Positions 25,118 through 33,325 of a DNA stretch of 33,886 nucleotides are shown in pieces; within the stretch, counting starts at the first letter, position 1, and each line of letters starts with the position of its first letter. The notes beneath the pieces were generated by a model. It was not told the DNA's origin, did no database searches, and saw only the letters and a list, made by a program, of their open reading frames with translations. Location: positions 1-33,886 of the forward strand of contig JAAUYX010000047.1 of NCBI GenBank assembly GCA_014804905.1. Direction: 5' to 3'. Both the position numbers and the translations under genes were made by a program. The DNA comes from Desulfovibrio sp. (lineage in GTDB: Bacteria; Desulfobacterota; Desulfovibrionia; Desulfovibrionales; Desulfovibrionaceae).

Positions 25118-25187
25118 GGCCGAGTTTTTCCTTCGGAGGGCTGCGCGAGAAAATCTGCGCACAAGTCCGTGAAAACATACCTCATTT

Positions 25188-25225
25188 GAGGCCGCCTGCC
25201 TGCGGGATGCGCAGCGGGCGGCCTC
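25188..25225 (+). terminator. Hairpin upstream of the mraZ promoter, probable terminator
   Basis: GAGGCCGCC (25188-25196) pairs with GGCGGCCTC (25217-25225), and inside it CTGCG (25200-25204) pairs with CGCAG (25210-25214). The following tract is only T/C-rich, so termination is likely but not certain. It ends six bases before the mraZ -35. Confidence 0.5.
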
Positions 25226-25231
25226 TCTGCC

Positions 25232-25260
25232 TTGACAGCACCGGGCCTCTGGGGCATAAG
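25232..25260 (+). promoter_or_regulatory. Main dcw promoter in front of mraZ
   Basis: Perfect TTGACA (25232-25237), 17-base spacer, CATAAG (25255-25260; 4 of 6). The transcript should start near 25267, giving a leader of about 34 bases before mraZ. It probably drives the whole downstream cluster. Confidence 0.65.
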
Positions 25261-25296
25261 TGGAAAAAAGTGGTGATTCTGGTCAAAAAAGTGGTA
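25257..25296 (+). promoter_or_regulatory. MraZ-box-like direct repeats
   Basis: The 11-mer AAAAAAGTGGT occurs twice (25264-25274 and 25285-25295), 21 bases apart. TGG(T/A) units recur at 25261, 25271, 25280 and 25292. Known MraZ sites are direct TGGG-type repeats spaced about 10 bases in E. coli and AAAGTG(G/T) repeats in mycoplasmas, and this array fits both. It covers the transcript start and the leader, suitable for autorepression. Confidence 0.55.
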
Positions 25297-25300
25297 GATT

Positions 25301-25771
25301 ATGGCGGCACGCTTTTCCGGCAGCTATTTTCGCAGCATGGACGCCAAGGGGCGTCTGGTGCTGCCGCCGAAATTTCTCGACGCGCTGGGCGCGGCCGGTC
25401 ACGGGGGGGACGCCGCTGACCCGTCCGCCGGCGCCTTCTGGCTGACCGCCTATTACGGCCATCTCACCGCTTACCTGCCCGCGCAGTGGAATGTCATCGT
25501 GGAGCAGTTGAGCAGCATCAGGATGCCGCCGCCCGCGCTCGCCCACTTCAAGACCAAGGTCATCGGCCTCGCGCACGAGCTCATCCCGGACGCTCAGGGC
25601 CGGGTGCGCATCCCGCAGCCGCTCCTGCGGGCCGCGGGCCTCGGCCGCGAAGCCGTGCTCGTGGGGATGCTCGACAAGTTCGAAGTCTGGGCTCAGGAGC
25701 GCTTTGACGACCTGCCTGATGAAGATGTGAGCGAAGAACTGGCGGCCCGCAATGTGGTCCTTGACCTCTGA
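25301..25771 (+). CDS. mraZ: MraZ, transcriptional regulator of the dcw cluster
   Basis: A 156-residue ring-forming DNA-binding protein with two AbrB-like halves. The N-half has 'SGSYFRSMDAKGRLVLPPKF' (about 5-24). The C-half has 'IPDAQGRVRIPQPLLRAAGL' and 'VLVGMLDKFEVWAQERFD'. The D-x-K/Q-G-R-(L/V)-x-(L/I)-P pair is the family signature and carries the DNA-contacting residues. A short Gly/Ala/Asp insert ('AAGHGGDAADPSAGAF') near residue 35 makes it slightly longer than usual. It regulates its own operon in other bacteria, and repeats fitting its site lie directly upstream. The start has no clear Shine-Dalgarno; the leader before it is occupied by the repeats. The stop overlaps rsmH by one base (TGATG). 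Confidence 0.95.
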   Translation: MAARFSGSYFRSMDAKGRLVLPPKFLDALGAAGHGGDAADPSAGAFWLTAYYGHLTAYLPAQWNVIVEQLSSIRMPPPALAHFKTKVIGLAHELIPDAQGRVRIPQPLLRAAGLGREAVLVGMLDKFEVWAQERFDDLPDEDVSEELAARNVVLDL

Positions 25772-26778
25772 TGCAGGCGGACATGGGCATGGCTTCTGAG
25801 GCAAGGCCCCGGCATGTGCCGGTGCTCCTTGAGGAGACGCTGGCGGCGCTGGCGCCCGTGGCGGGCGGCCGCTACCTGGACGGCACGGTGGGCCTGGGGG
25901 GGCACGCACAGGCCATCCTCGAAGCGGCCCCGGAGAGCAGGCTCTGCGGGCTCGACCGGGACACCGAGGCCCTTGAGCTGGCGCGGGAGCGGCTTGCCCC
26001 CTTCGGGGAGCGGGTGCGCCTCTTTCACCGCCGCTACAGCGAATTTGCGGGCGCGCTGGAGGAACTGGGCTGGGATTTCGTCAACGGGGCGCTTATCGAC
26101 ATCGGCGTCTCGTCACTCCAGCTCGACGAGGCGGAGCGGGGTTTCAGTTTTTTGGGCGACGGCCCGCTCGACATGCGCATGGACGCGGCCTCCGTGGAGC
26201 GTTCGGCCTGGCACTGGGTCAACCGGGAAAGTTTCGCCAGCCTCAAGGAGTGCATCAGTACCCTCGGGGAGGAGCCGCAGGCCGGGCGCATTGCCCGCGC
26301 CATCGTGGATGCGCGGCAAAAGACGCCTATCGAAACTACGGCGCAACTGGCGGCTCTTGTGGAGCAGGCCTATCCCCCGGCATGGCGCGCCAAGGCAAGA
26401 CGGCACCCGGCCACGCGCACCTTTCAGGCCCTGCGCATGGCCGTCAATGACGAGCTCGGGGAGCTTGAGCGTTTTCTGGATGGCATCCTCGCGTGGCTCC
26501 CTCTGGGCGGGCGTCTCGTGGTCATCACTTTTCATTCGCTGGAGGACAGGATGGTCAAGCACGCCATGCGGCATTGGGCCGAAGGCTGCCGCTGCCCCCG
26601 GCATGTGCCAGTCTGCCGCTGCGGCCATGTGCCCGAAGTGCGCCTGCTTGCCAAAAAACCGCTCATCGCCCAGGCGGAGGAAGTGGTGGCCAATCCGCGC
26701 GCAAGCTCGGCCAAGCTGCGGGCAGTTGAAAAAATCGCCGAAGCGCCCCGGACCGAAAGCCTTGAGGGGCGGGCATGA
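25771..26778 (+). CDS. rsmH: RsmH (MraW), 16S rRNA m4C1402 methyltransferase
   Basis: A 335-residue SAM-dependent enzyme that N4-methylates C1402 in the decoding centre of 16S rRNA. It has 'HVPVLLEETL', motif I 'YLDGTVGLGGHAQAIL', 'LIDIGVSSLQLDEAERGFSF' with 'GPLDMRMD', 'RTFQALRMAVNDELGELE', 'ITFHSLEDRMVKHAMR' and the late Cys pair region 'CRCPRHVPVCRCG'. The length is normal. The ATG at 25771 overlaps the mraZ stop by one base. ATGs at 25783 and 25789 are in frame, and one of them could be the true start because AGGCGG lies just before them. Its own stop overlaps ftsL by four bases. Confidence 0.96.
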   Translation: MQADMGMASEARPRHVPVLLEETLAALAPVAGGRYLDGTVGLGGHAQAILEAAPESRLCGLDRDTEALELARERLAPFGERVRLFHRRYSEFAGALEELGWDFVNGALIDIGVSSLQLDEAERGFSFLGDGPLDMRMDAASVERSAWHWVNRESFASLKECISTLGEEPQAGRIARAIVDARQKTPIETTAQLAALVEQAYPPAWRAKARRHPATRTFQALRMAVNDELGELERFLDGILAWLPLGGRLVVITFHSLEDRMVKHAMRHWAEGCRCPRHVPVCRCGHVPEVRLLAKKPLIAQAEEVVANPRASSAKLRAVEKIAEAPRTESLEGRA

Positions 26779-27083
26779 ACAGCCGCACGCGGGGCGCGGG
26801 CAAGCCCCAGGGGGGGCGCGGTTGGCTTGCGGTGCTGGCGCTGGAGCTGCTCGGTCTGCCCGTGATGGGGCTCGTGCTCGTCTGGAGCGGCATCGAGCGC
26901 ACGGACACCACCTATTTCATCAATATCGCGCAGAACGAGGTGCGGGAGCGCCAGGCCCTGCGCGCCAAGCTGGAAGTGGAGCGGGAGCGGCTGCTCTCGC
27001 CCTACGAGCTGCGCCGCCGCGCGCAGGAACTGGACATGCGCGAGCCGGGCCCCGGCCAGGTGCGCCGCATGGACCGGCCTTAG
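26775..27083 (+). CDS. ftsL: FtsL-like divisome protein
   Basis: A 102-residue single-pass membrane protein. A basic cytoplasmic tail (1-16) leads to one transmembrane helix (about 17-38, 'LAVLALELLGLPVMGLVLVW'). A periplasmic helix follows, rich in Glu/Arg and heptad-like ('NEVRERQALRAKLEVERERLL', too short for more than a brief coiled coil), and a C-terminal 'YELRRRAQELDMREP' typical of FtsL/FtsB-like proteins. Sequence conservation is low in this family, so the call rests on topology and on position between rsmH and ftsI. By family, it forms the FtsQLB complex that activates FtsW-FtsI. The start overlaps the rsmH stop by four bases (ATGA). Confidence 0.8.
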   Translation: MNSRTRGAGKPQGGRGWLAVLALELLGLPVMGLVLVWSGIERTDTTYFINIAQNEVRERQALRAKLEVERERLLSPYELRRRAQELDMREPGPGQVRRMDRP

Positions 27084-27094
27084 TCGGACAGTTG

Positions 27095-27158
27095 AACCGG
27101 CGCGTCGCATGGCGCCCCGGTTTTGCCGCGCCTCTGCGCCCGCTGCGAGAGCGGCGCA
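27095..27158 (+). promoter_or_regulatory. Two hairpins in the ftsL-ftsI gap
   Basis: Hairpin A: ACCGGCGC (27096-27103) with GCGCCCCGGT (27112-27121), a 2-base bulge, followed by TTT. Hairpin B: TGCGCCCGCT (27135-27144) with AGCGGCGCA (27150-27158), one bulged base. A resembles a weak attenuator. They occupy the 130-base gap, the only sizeable one in the cluster. Confidence 0.35.
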
Positions 27159-27213
27159 AGGGCCACCATCATGCCAGGGCTTCGCCAGGACGCGGGGCCG
27201 GGCGGAGGACGGG

Positions 27214-29391
27214 ATGCTCGGATTTTCGTCACGCAAGCGCAATCGCGCCACCTATACGCCCCGCAAGGATGCGCGCAAGGCCGCCAAATGGTCCGGCGGC
27301 AAGGCGGCGTCCGGCGCCGCCAAGCCCTCGCGCTTTGCGGAGTGGGCCGCACGCGTGGACTGGAGCCGCTGGCGCATCAATGCCGTGGCCGTCATCTTCT
27401 GCCTTATCTGGGCGGGTCTCTGGGGCCGCGCATGGCACCTCCAGATGGTGGAGGGGCCGAGGCTCGCGGACAAGGCCCGGCGGCAGCACATGGCCTCGGA
27501 GCTCGTTTCGGGCAAGCGCGGCCTCATCTATGACCGCAACGGCCAGGTGCTCGCCCGAAGCGTGGAGGCGCGCTCGGTCTATGCCAAGCCGCAGGAAATC
27601 GAGGATTTCGCCCGCACGGCGGCAACGCTGGCCCCACTCCTCGGCATGGACGCCCAGAAGCTCCACGACGACCTTTCGCGCACGCGCAGGCGCTTTGTCT
27701 GGCTCCGCCGCAAGGTGGACGATTCCACGGCCGCGGCCATCCGCAAGGCCGACCTTGCGGGCATCGGCCTGAGCAAGGAATATGACCGCATTTATCCCTT
27801 CAAGCACATGGCCGGGCAGTTGCTGGGCTTCGTGGGCCTTGACGACAAGGGCCTCGAGGGCATCGAGCGCTCGCTGGAGGAGCGCCTCGGCTGCATCCCG
27901 GTGCGCCAGATCGTCCAGCGCGATGCCATGGGGCGGCGTTTTTACCTCAACGAGGAGGGCCAGAGCGAGCCGCGCGGCCAGGACGTAACGCTGACCCTTG
28001 ACATGCAAATCCAGTTCATCGCCGAGGAGGCCGTGGCCCGCGTGGCGCGCGAGTTCGACGCCCGCTGGGCAGGCGCGCTCGTGGTGGATGTGGAAAACGG
28101 CGATATCCTCGCCTGGGCGCAATATCCCTTCTTCAATCCCAACACCTACAGGGAATCCTCGCCGCAAATCTACCGCAACCGCCTTGCCGCGGACGCGCTG
28201 GAGCCCGGCTCCACCTTCAAGCCCTTTGTCATGGCCGCGGCCCTGCAGGAGCGCAAGGTCACGCCCAATACGCTCATCGACTGCGAGGGCGGCAAATGGG
28301 AGCGCAAGAATATCTCCATCCGCGACACCTCCACCCAGGGTATCCTCCCGGCAAGCAAGGTGCTGCGCTATTCCTCCAATATCGGCATGGCCAAGATTGG
28401 CCTCCAGCTCGGGGCGCAGCAGTCGTGGAAATACCTGCACGCCCTCGGCTTCGGCGAGCGCACCAGCGTGCCCGTGGCCGAGAGCCGCGGCATCCTGCGC
28501 CGCCCGAGGGACTGGGGCGAGGCCGACGTCATGTCCGCGGCCTTCGGGCAGAGCGTCTCCGTCACGGCGCTCCAGATGGCGCAGGCCTATCTCACCCTGC
28601 TCAATCACGGCGTCTACAAGCCCCTGCGCCTCGTGCGCGAGGAGGGCGGCGTGGAGGAGGCGCACGAGCGCGTTTTCAATGAAAAGACCGTGCGCGAGGT
28701 CGTGGACATGATGCGCGATGTGGTGGAGGAAAACGACGGTACGGGCAAGCGGGCGCGCGTGCCCGGCGTGGAGGTGGCGGGCAAGACCGGCACCGCCCAG
28801 AAGGCCGACGCCCGCGCCGGCACCTATGGCGTCAAGCGCGTGGCCTCCTTCGTGGGCTTTTTGCCCGCGCGCGCCCCGCGCTATCTCGTGGTCGTCTTTG
28901 TGGACGAGCCCACGCGCAACCAGTACGGCGGCGTGGTGGCCGCGCCCGCCTTCAAGGAGATCGCGAGCCGCGTGCTCACCTATACGGGCGCGCTCACCGA
29001 GGTGCAGGTGGCCGAGGCCGCCCGCAAGGATACGGTGCGCCGCCGCGGCCTCAAACTCGTGGGCATGGACGCGCCCTATCTGGAGCCCAGGGCCGTTGCC
29101 CCGGCACCGGGCGCTGAGGCCGCAGCCCCGCAACTCGCCGAAGCCCCTCCCCCGCGCCGTCCGCAGGAGTCCATGCGGCTGCCGGGACACAGGGCGCGGG
29201 CCTCGAGCCATGTGCCGGATGTCATGGGCAAGTCCGTGCGGAATGCCGTGGAACTTTTCGCCCGCGCGGGCGTGGTGCCCGAGCTCAAGGGCACGGGGAG
29301 CCGCGTGGTCAGGCAGAGTCCCCCTGCCGGGACGGCGTGGCCCGAGGAGGGCAAGCGGGCCGACTATATCCTCTGGCTGTCGGAGCGCTGA
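27214..29391 (+). CDS. ftsI: FtsI/PBP3-type septal transpeptidase with one PASTA domain
   Basis: A 725-residue class B penicillin-binding protein that cross-links septal peptidoglycan. A basic cytoplasmic tail is followed by a transmembrane helix (about 52-76) and the PBP dimer domain starting near 'GKRGLIYDRNGQVLARS'. The transpeptidase motifs are S333-T-F-K336 (catalytic serine), S387-S-N389 and K524-T-G526. A C-terminal PASTA domain (about 663-725, 'HVPDVMGKSVRNAVELFARAGV') is usual in Gram-positive and some deltaproteobacterial FtsI/SpoVD-like enzymes but absent from E. coli FtsI. The frame is open to 27109, but ATG 27214 has GGAGG five bases upstream. The stop overlaps murE by one base. 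Confidence 0.95.
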   Translation: MLGFSSRKRNRATYTPRKDARKAAKWSGGKAASGAAKPSRFAEWAARVDWSRWRINAVAVIFCLIWAGLWGRAWHLQMVEGPRLADKARRQHMASELVSGKRGLIYDRNGQVLARSVEARSVYAKPQEIEDFARTAATLAPLLGMDAQKLHDDLSRTRRRFVWLRRKVDDSTAAAIRKADLAGIGLSKEYDRIYPFKHMAGQLLGFVGLDDKGLEGIERSLEERLGCIPVRQIVQRDAMGRRFYLNEEGQSEPRGQDVTLTLDMQIQFIAEEAVARVAREFDARWAGALVVDVENGDILAWAQYPFFNPNTYRESSPQIYRNRLAADALEPGSTFKPFVMAAALQERKVTPNTLIDCEGGKWERKNISIRDTSTQGILPASKVLRYSSNIGMAKIGLQLGAQQSWKYLHALGFGERTSVPVAESRGILRRPRDWGEADVMSAAFGQSVSVTALQMAQAYLTLLNHGVYKPLRLVREEGGVEEAHERVFNEKTVREVVDMMRDVVEENDGTGKRARVPGVEVAGKTGTAQKADARAGTYGVKRVASFVGFLPARAPRYLVVVFVDEPTRNQYGGVVAAPAFKEIASRVLTYTGALTEVQVAEAARKDTVRRRGLKLVGMDAPYLEPRAVAPAPGAEAAAPQLAEAPPPRRPQESMRLPGHRARASSHVPDVMGKSVRNAVELFARAGVVPELKGTGSRVVRQSPPAGTAWPEEGKRADYILWLSER

Positions 29392-30848
29392 TGATGGAGT
29401 GGGATTTCACGGAACTTCTGGCCGCGGCCCGCGCCGGTGGCCGCGAGGTGCGGGCGGATTCGCGCAAGGTCGGCCCCGGCGACATCTTTGTGGCCGTGCC
29501 CGGCGCGAGCGAAGACGGCTCGCGCTATATCGCCGATGCCGTGGCGGCCGGGGCGGCCATTGTGGTCTGCCGGCCGGAGGCCGCCCACGCGGCCGGGACC
29601 GGCGGGGCAGCTTGCCGCTTCATCCCCCACGAGGACCCGCGCGAGGCCCTGTGGCGGCTGGCCGCGGCGCGCTTCGGCACGGAAGATTTGCCGCTCAGCG
29701 TGGTGGGCATCACCGGGACCAACGGCAAGACCACCACGGCGGCCCTGCTGGAGCATCTTTTCACGGCCGCAGGGCATCGCGTGGGGGTGCTCGGCACAGT
29801 CACCTATCGCTGGCCTGGCCACAGCGAGGCCGCGCCCCTCACCACGCCGGACCCGCTCTCCCTCCACGCCATGCTGGCGCGCATGGCAAAGGCCGGGGTG
29901 GACATGGTGTTCATGGAAGTCTCGTCCCATGCGCTCGCGCAGCAGCGCGTTTCCGGCGTGCCCTTCGCCGGGGCGGTGTTTACCAACCTCACGCAGGACC
30001 ACCTCGACTTTCATCCCGACATGGAGAGCTATTTCAAGGCCAAGGCCCGGCTGTTCCTGGAACTGCCGCGCAAGGACAAGGCGCTCGCCATCAATGCCGA
30101 CGACCCCTGGGGGCGCCGCCTGCTGGAGCTCTGCCCTGATGCGCTTTCCTACGGTCTCGGACGCGGCGTGCCGGGGCGGCGGCATCTCTGGGGCGAGCTT
30201 CTCGCCTCCGGTACGGCGGGCGTGCATTTGCGGATGCGCGCCGACGACGCCGAATGGGAGCTGCGCTCACCGCTCGTGGGCGCCTTCAACGCGGCCAATC
30301 TGCTGGCAGCGCAGGCCATGGCGCTGGAGCTGGGCCTGCCGCCCCAGGCCATGGGCGCGCTCGCCACGTTCACCGGGGTGTCCGGGCGGCTCGAGCGGGT
30401 GGAGAATCCGCAGGGGCTGCACGTTTTTGTGGATTACGCACACACGCCGGATGCGCTCGTCAATGTGCTCACGGCCCTGCGCGGCGCGGGTTTTGCGCGC
30501 ATCGTCACGGTTTTCGGCTGCGGCGGCAATCGCGACAGGACCAAGCGCCCGCTCATGGGCGAGGCCGTGGCGCGCCACGCGGATGTGGCGGTGCTCACCT
30601 CCGACAATCCGCGCAACGAGGAGCCGGAAGCTATTCTTCAGGATGTGCTCCCCGGTCTCGCCGCGGCGCGCGAAGTGGTGGTGGAGGCGGACCGCCGCGC
30701 GGCCACGGAAAAGGCCCTCGCCATGCTCGGCCGGGAGGACGCCCTGCTCATCGCGGGCAAGGGCCACGAGGATTACCAGATCATCAAGGGCGTGAAGCAC
30801 CACTACAGCGATCAGGAAGTGGTGCGGGAGCTTCTCAGGTGCGAATGA
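29391..30848 (+). CDS. murE: MurE, UDP-MurNAc-Ala-Glu:meso-diaminopimelate ligase
   Basis: A 485-residue cytoplasmic Mur ligase adding the third stem residue to the peptidoglycan precursor. P-loop 'GITGTNGKTTT' (about 106-116). 'VFTNLTQDHLDFHPDMESYFKAKARLF' and 'VFGCGGNRDRTKRPLMGE' are the ATP and Mg regions. The D-N-P-R motif at 405-408 is the meso-diaminopimelate specificity signature (Lys-adding enzymes differ here), so the cell wall is DAP-type. GGAG at 29382-29385 serves ATG 29391, which overlaps the ftsI stop; ATG 29394 is equally placed. The stop overlaps murF by four bases (ATGA). Confidence 0.97.
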   Translation: MMEWDFTELLAAARAGGREVRADSRKVGPGDIFVAVPGASEDGSRYIADAVAAGAAIVVCRPEAAHAAGTGGAACRFIPHEDPREALWRLAAARFGTEDLPLSVVGITGTNGKTTTAALLEHLFTAAGHRVGVLGTVTYRWPGHSEAAPLTTPDPLSLHAMLARMAKAGVDMVFMEVSSHALAQQRVSGVPFAGAVFTNLTQDHLDFHPDMESYFKAKARLFLELPRKDKALAINADDPWGRRLLELCPDALSYGLGRGVPGRRHLWGELLASGTAGVHLRMRADDAEWELRSPLVGAFNAANLLAAQAMALELGLPPQAMGALATFTGVSGRLERVENPQGLHVFVDYAHTPDALVNVLTALRGAGFARIVTVFGCGGNRDRTKRPLMGEAVARHADVAVLTSDNPRNEEPEAILQDVLPGLAAAREVVVEADRRAATEKALAMLGREDALLIAGKGHEDYQIIKGVKHHYSDQEVVRELLRCE

Positions 30849-32251
30849 GCGTCGGCGAAATGGCGGCCGCGCTGGGCATCAGCGCTGAAGCGGCCCCTGA
30901 CCGGGTGGACCGTATCCTCACCCGCGCGGTCACGGACAGCCGCGAGGCCGCACCGGGCGCGCTCTTTGTGTGCGTGCCGGGCGCGCGCGTGGACGGCCAC
31001 GATTTTGCCGCCTCCGCCGTGGAGCGGGGGGCCCGGGCCGTGCTCGCCTCCCGGCCCTTACCGGAAGTGGTGGCGCTGGGCGCGCCCGTGCTCGTGGTTC
31101 CGGATACCGTCAGGGCGCTGGGGCGGCTCGCCGCGTACTGGCGCGACAAGACGGGCGCAAAAGTGGTGTGCGTCACGGGTACGGCGGGCAAGACCACCCT
31201 CAAGGAGACGCTGGCCGCCATCCTTGCCGAACACGGCAAGACGGCCAGGACGCCGCTCAACCACAATAACCAGATAGGGATGCCCTGCGCCGTGCTGGAT
31301 ACGGACGGCGACGAGGATTTCTGGGTCATGGAGGCGGGCATCAGCCACGAGGGCGACATGGACGAGCTTGCGGCCATCCTGCGGCCGGACCTCGCCCTCA
31401 TCCTCAATGTGGGGCCCGGCCACACCGAGGGCCTCGGCGGCAGGGGCGTGGCCTGGCACAAGGCGCGCCTGCTCGCGCATCTTTCCCCCGGCGGGACCGC
31501 CCTTGTGAGCGCGGACTATGCGGACCTCGTGGCCGAGGCCGAGGCCACGGGCGCAAAGCCCGTCTATTTCAGCGCGACCGGGGTTGATGTCCCCTACAGC
31601 GCGCGCATGGGCGAGGGGGCAGGGAACTTCTATCTTGAGCTTGCGGGCGAGGGCCTCGAGGCCCAAACGCCCTTCCGGGGCGCTTTCGGCGCGGAGAACG
31701 CCATCGCCGCCGCTGGCGCCGCGCACCTGCTGGGCCTTGACGCGGAGGAAATCCGCCGCGGCTTTGCGGTAGCAACCCTGCCGCCCCAGCGCTGCGCCAG
31801 AAAGGAGTTCGGCCCCTGGCGCGTCATCGACGACACCTATAATGCCAATCCGCTTTCCATGCGGCGGATGCTGGAGGCCGCGGCGGCGGAGGCCGGGGCG
31901 GCCTCGCTGCCGCTGGTGGCGGTGCTCGGCGAAATGGGCGAGCTCGGCGCGGACTCCGCCAGACACCACGAAGATTTGGGGCGCCTACTTGGCGAGCTTG
32001 GCGTCGCCGCCGTTTTCTGGAAGGGCGGCCACGGCGGGGACGTGCGGGTGGGCCTCGCCGCCACGCATCCCCATGCGGCGCGGGGGTGGACCGAGGTAAA
32101 GGGCCCCGAGGATTTTGCGGCGGCATGGCAGGCCTGCAGGGACTTCCCCGCAGGCGGGGTCCTGCTGTTCAAGGGTTCGCGCGCCAACCGCCTGGAAGAG
32201 CTTCTGGCGGCGCTGGAAGAAAAGGAAAGGGAGCAAGGGCGTGTTCTATAA
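30845..32251 (+). CDS. murF: MurF, UDP-MurNAc-tripeptide:D-Ala-D-Ala ligase
   Basis: A 468-residue Mur ligase that adds D-Ala-D-Ala to complete the pentapeptide precursor. It has the N-terminal MurF substrate domain with 'DSREAAPGALFVCVPG' and P-loop 'VTGTAGKTTLKE' (about 110-121). 'TPLNHNNQIGMP' is a MurF signature. 'EAGISHEGDM' (equivalent of E-x-G), 'GAENAIAAAGAAHLLGL' and 'DDTYNANPLSMRRML' follow, and 'LFKGSRANRLEELL' is at the C-terminus. Nothing is missing. The ATG is inside the murE stop overlap. Its 3' end overlaps mraY by 11 bases, so its stop lies within the mraY start region. Confidence 0.97.
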   Translation: MSVGEMAAALGISAEAAPDRVDRILTRAVTDSREAAPGALFVCVPGARVDGHDFAASAVERGARAVLASRPLPEVVALGAPVLVVPDTVRALGRLAAYWRDKTGAKVVCVTGTAGKTTLKETLAAILAEHGKTARTPLNHNNQIGMPCAVLDTDGDEDFWVMEAGISHEGDMDELAAILRPDLALILNVGPGHTEGLGGRGVAWHKARLLAHLSPGGTALVSADYADLVAEAEATGAKPVYFSATGVDVPYSARMGEGAGNFYLELAGEGLEAQTPFRGAFGAENAIAAAGAAHLLGLDAEEIRRGFAVATLPPQRCARKEFGPWRVIDDTYNANPLSMRRMLEAAAAEAGAASLPLVAVLGEMGELGADSARHHEDLGRLLGELGVAAVFWKGGHGGDVRVGLAATHPHAARGWTEVKGPEDFAAAWQACRDFPAGGVLLFKGSRANRLEELLAALEEKEREQGRVL

Positions 32252-33317
32252 CCTGTTCGCCCCCCTGAGCGCGGAATGGACGGCGTTCAACGTCTTCCGC
32301 TACATTTCCTTCCGCTCCATGGCGGCGCTCATCACGGCGCTCGTCATTTCCATCCTCGTGGGGCCACGCTTCATCGCGTGGCTCAGGCGCCTCAAGTGCG
32401 GCCAGTACATCCACGAGGATGTGGCCGCCCACGCCGCCAAGGCGGGCACGCCCACCATGGGCGGCCTGCTCATCCTGTTCAGCCTTTCGGTGAGCATGCT
32501 CCTCTGGGGCGATCTCGCCAACCGCTATGTGTGGCAGACTTTTTTCGTGTTCGTGGGCTTCGGGGCCATCGGCCTCTGGGACGACCTCTCCAAGCTCAGG
32601 CATCACCAGAACAAGGGCATTTCCGCCAAGGCCAAGTTCACCGCGCAGGTCCTCGTGGCCTTTTGCGCCATCTGGATGCTGTGGGAAAATCCGGCCTTTG
32701 ACACGCGCCTCACCATTCCCTTTGTCAAGAGCTGGGCCCCGGACCTCGGCTGGTTCTATCTGCCTTTCGGCATCTTTCTCATGGTGGCCGCGTCCAACGC
32801 CGTGAACCTCACGGACGGGCTGGACGGCCTCGCCATCGGGCCCACCATCATCGCGGCGCTGGTCTTTGCCATCTTCCTCTATGTGACGGGCAATGCGCGC
32901 TTTTCCGCCTACCTGCTCATGCCCTACATCCCCGGTGTGGGCGAGGTGACCGTATTTTGCGCGGCGCTCGCCGGGGCCGGGCTCGGCTTTCTCTGGTTCA
33001 ATGCCTATCCGGCCCAGGTGTTCATGGGCGATGTGGGCTCGCTCTCCATCGGCGGCGTGCTCGGCTATCTGGCCCTGCTGTGCAAGCAGGAGCTCATCCT
33101 CGCTGTGGTGGGGGCCATCTTCGTGGCCGAAACGCTTTCCGTCATCCTGCAGGTGGGCTATTTCCGCTGGACGGGCGGCAAGCGCATCTTCCGCATGGCC
33201 CCGCTGCATCACCATTTTGAGCTCAAGGGCGTGCCGGAATCCAAGATCATCATCCGGTTCTGGATACTTTCCATCCTGCTCGGGCTCGTCGCCCTGTCTG
33301 TCCTGAAACTGCGCTGA
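32241..33317 (+). CDS. mraY: MraY, phospho-MurNAc-pentapeptide translocase
   Basis: A 358-residue, ten-helix inner-membrane enzyme that links phospho-MurNAc-pentapeptide to undecaprenyl phosphate, giving lipid I. Signatures: 'KAGTPTMGGLLIL' after the second helix, 'GLWDDLSKL' with the Asp pair, 'NAVNLTDGLDGLAIG', 'YPAQVFMGDVGSLSIGG' and 'APLHHHFELKGVPE' with the triple His. It starts with GTG at 32241, overlapping murF by 11 bases, with AGGGAG seven bases upstream; the more upstream open frame is murF sequence. MurD follows after eight bases. Confidence 0.97.
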   Translation: MFYNLFAPLSAEWTAFNVFRYISFRSMAALITALVISILVGPRFIAWLRRLKCGQYIHEDVAAHAAKAGTPTMGGLLILFSLSVSMLLWGDLANRYVWQTFFVFVGFGAIGLWDDLSKLRHHQNKGISAKAKFTAQVLVAFCAIWMLWENPAFDTRLTIPFVKSWAPDLGWFYLPFGIFLMVAASNAVNLTDGLDGLAIGPTIIAALVFAIFLYVTGNARFSAYLLMPYIPGVGEVTVFCAALAGAGLGFLWFNAYPAQVFMGDVGSLSIGGVLGYLALLCKQELILAVVGAIFVAETLSVILQVGYFRWTGGKRIFRMAPLHHHFELKGVPESKIIIRFWILSILLGLVALSVLKLR

Positions 33318-33325
33318 GGAGAAAA

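Noticed and set aside
25080..25129. GC-rich repeat at the end of the GGDEF/TPR gene followed by TTTTT as a terminator
   Set aside because: The inverted repeat is imperfect and ends about 18 bases before the T run, too far for an intrinsic terminator; the hairpin at 25188-25225 is more convincing as a structure.
22637..25162. An 841-codon open frame opposite the GGDEF/TPR gene
   Set aside because: Low-complexity composition without domains; the plus frame has recognisable TPR and GGDEF-like folds.
30254..30844. N-terminal extension of MurF into murE
   Set aside because: The extension is murE sequence in another frame; the ATG at 30845 overlaps the murE stop as ATGA and gives the standard MurF start and length.
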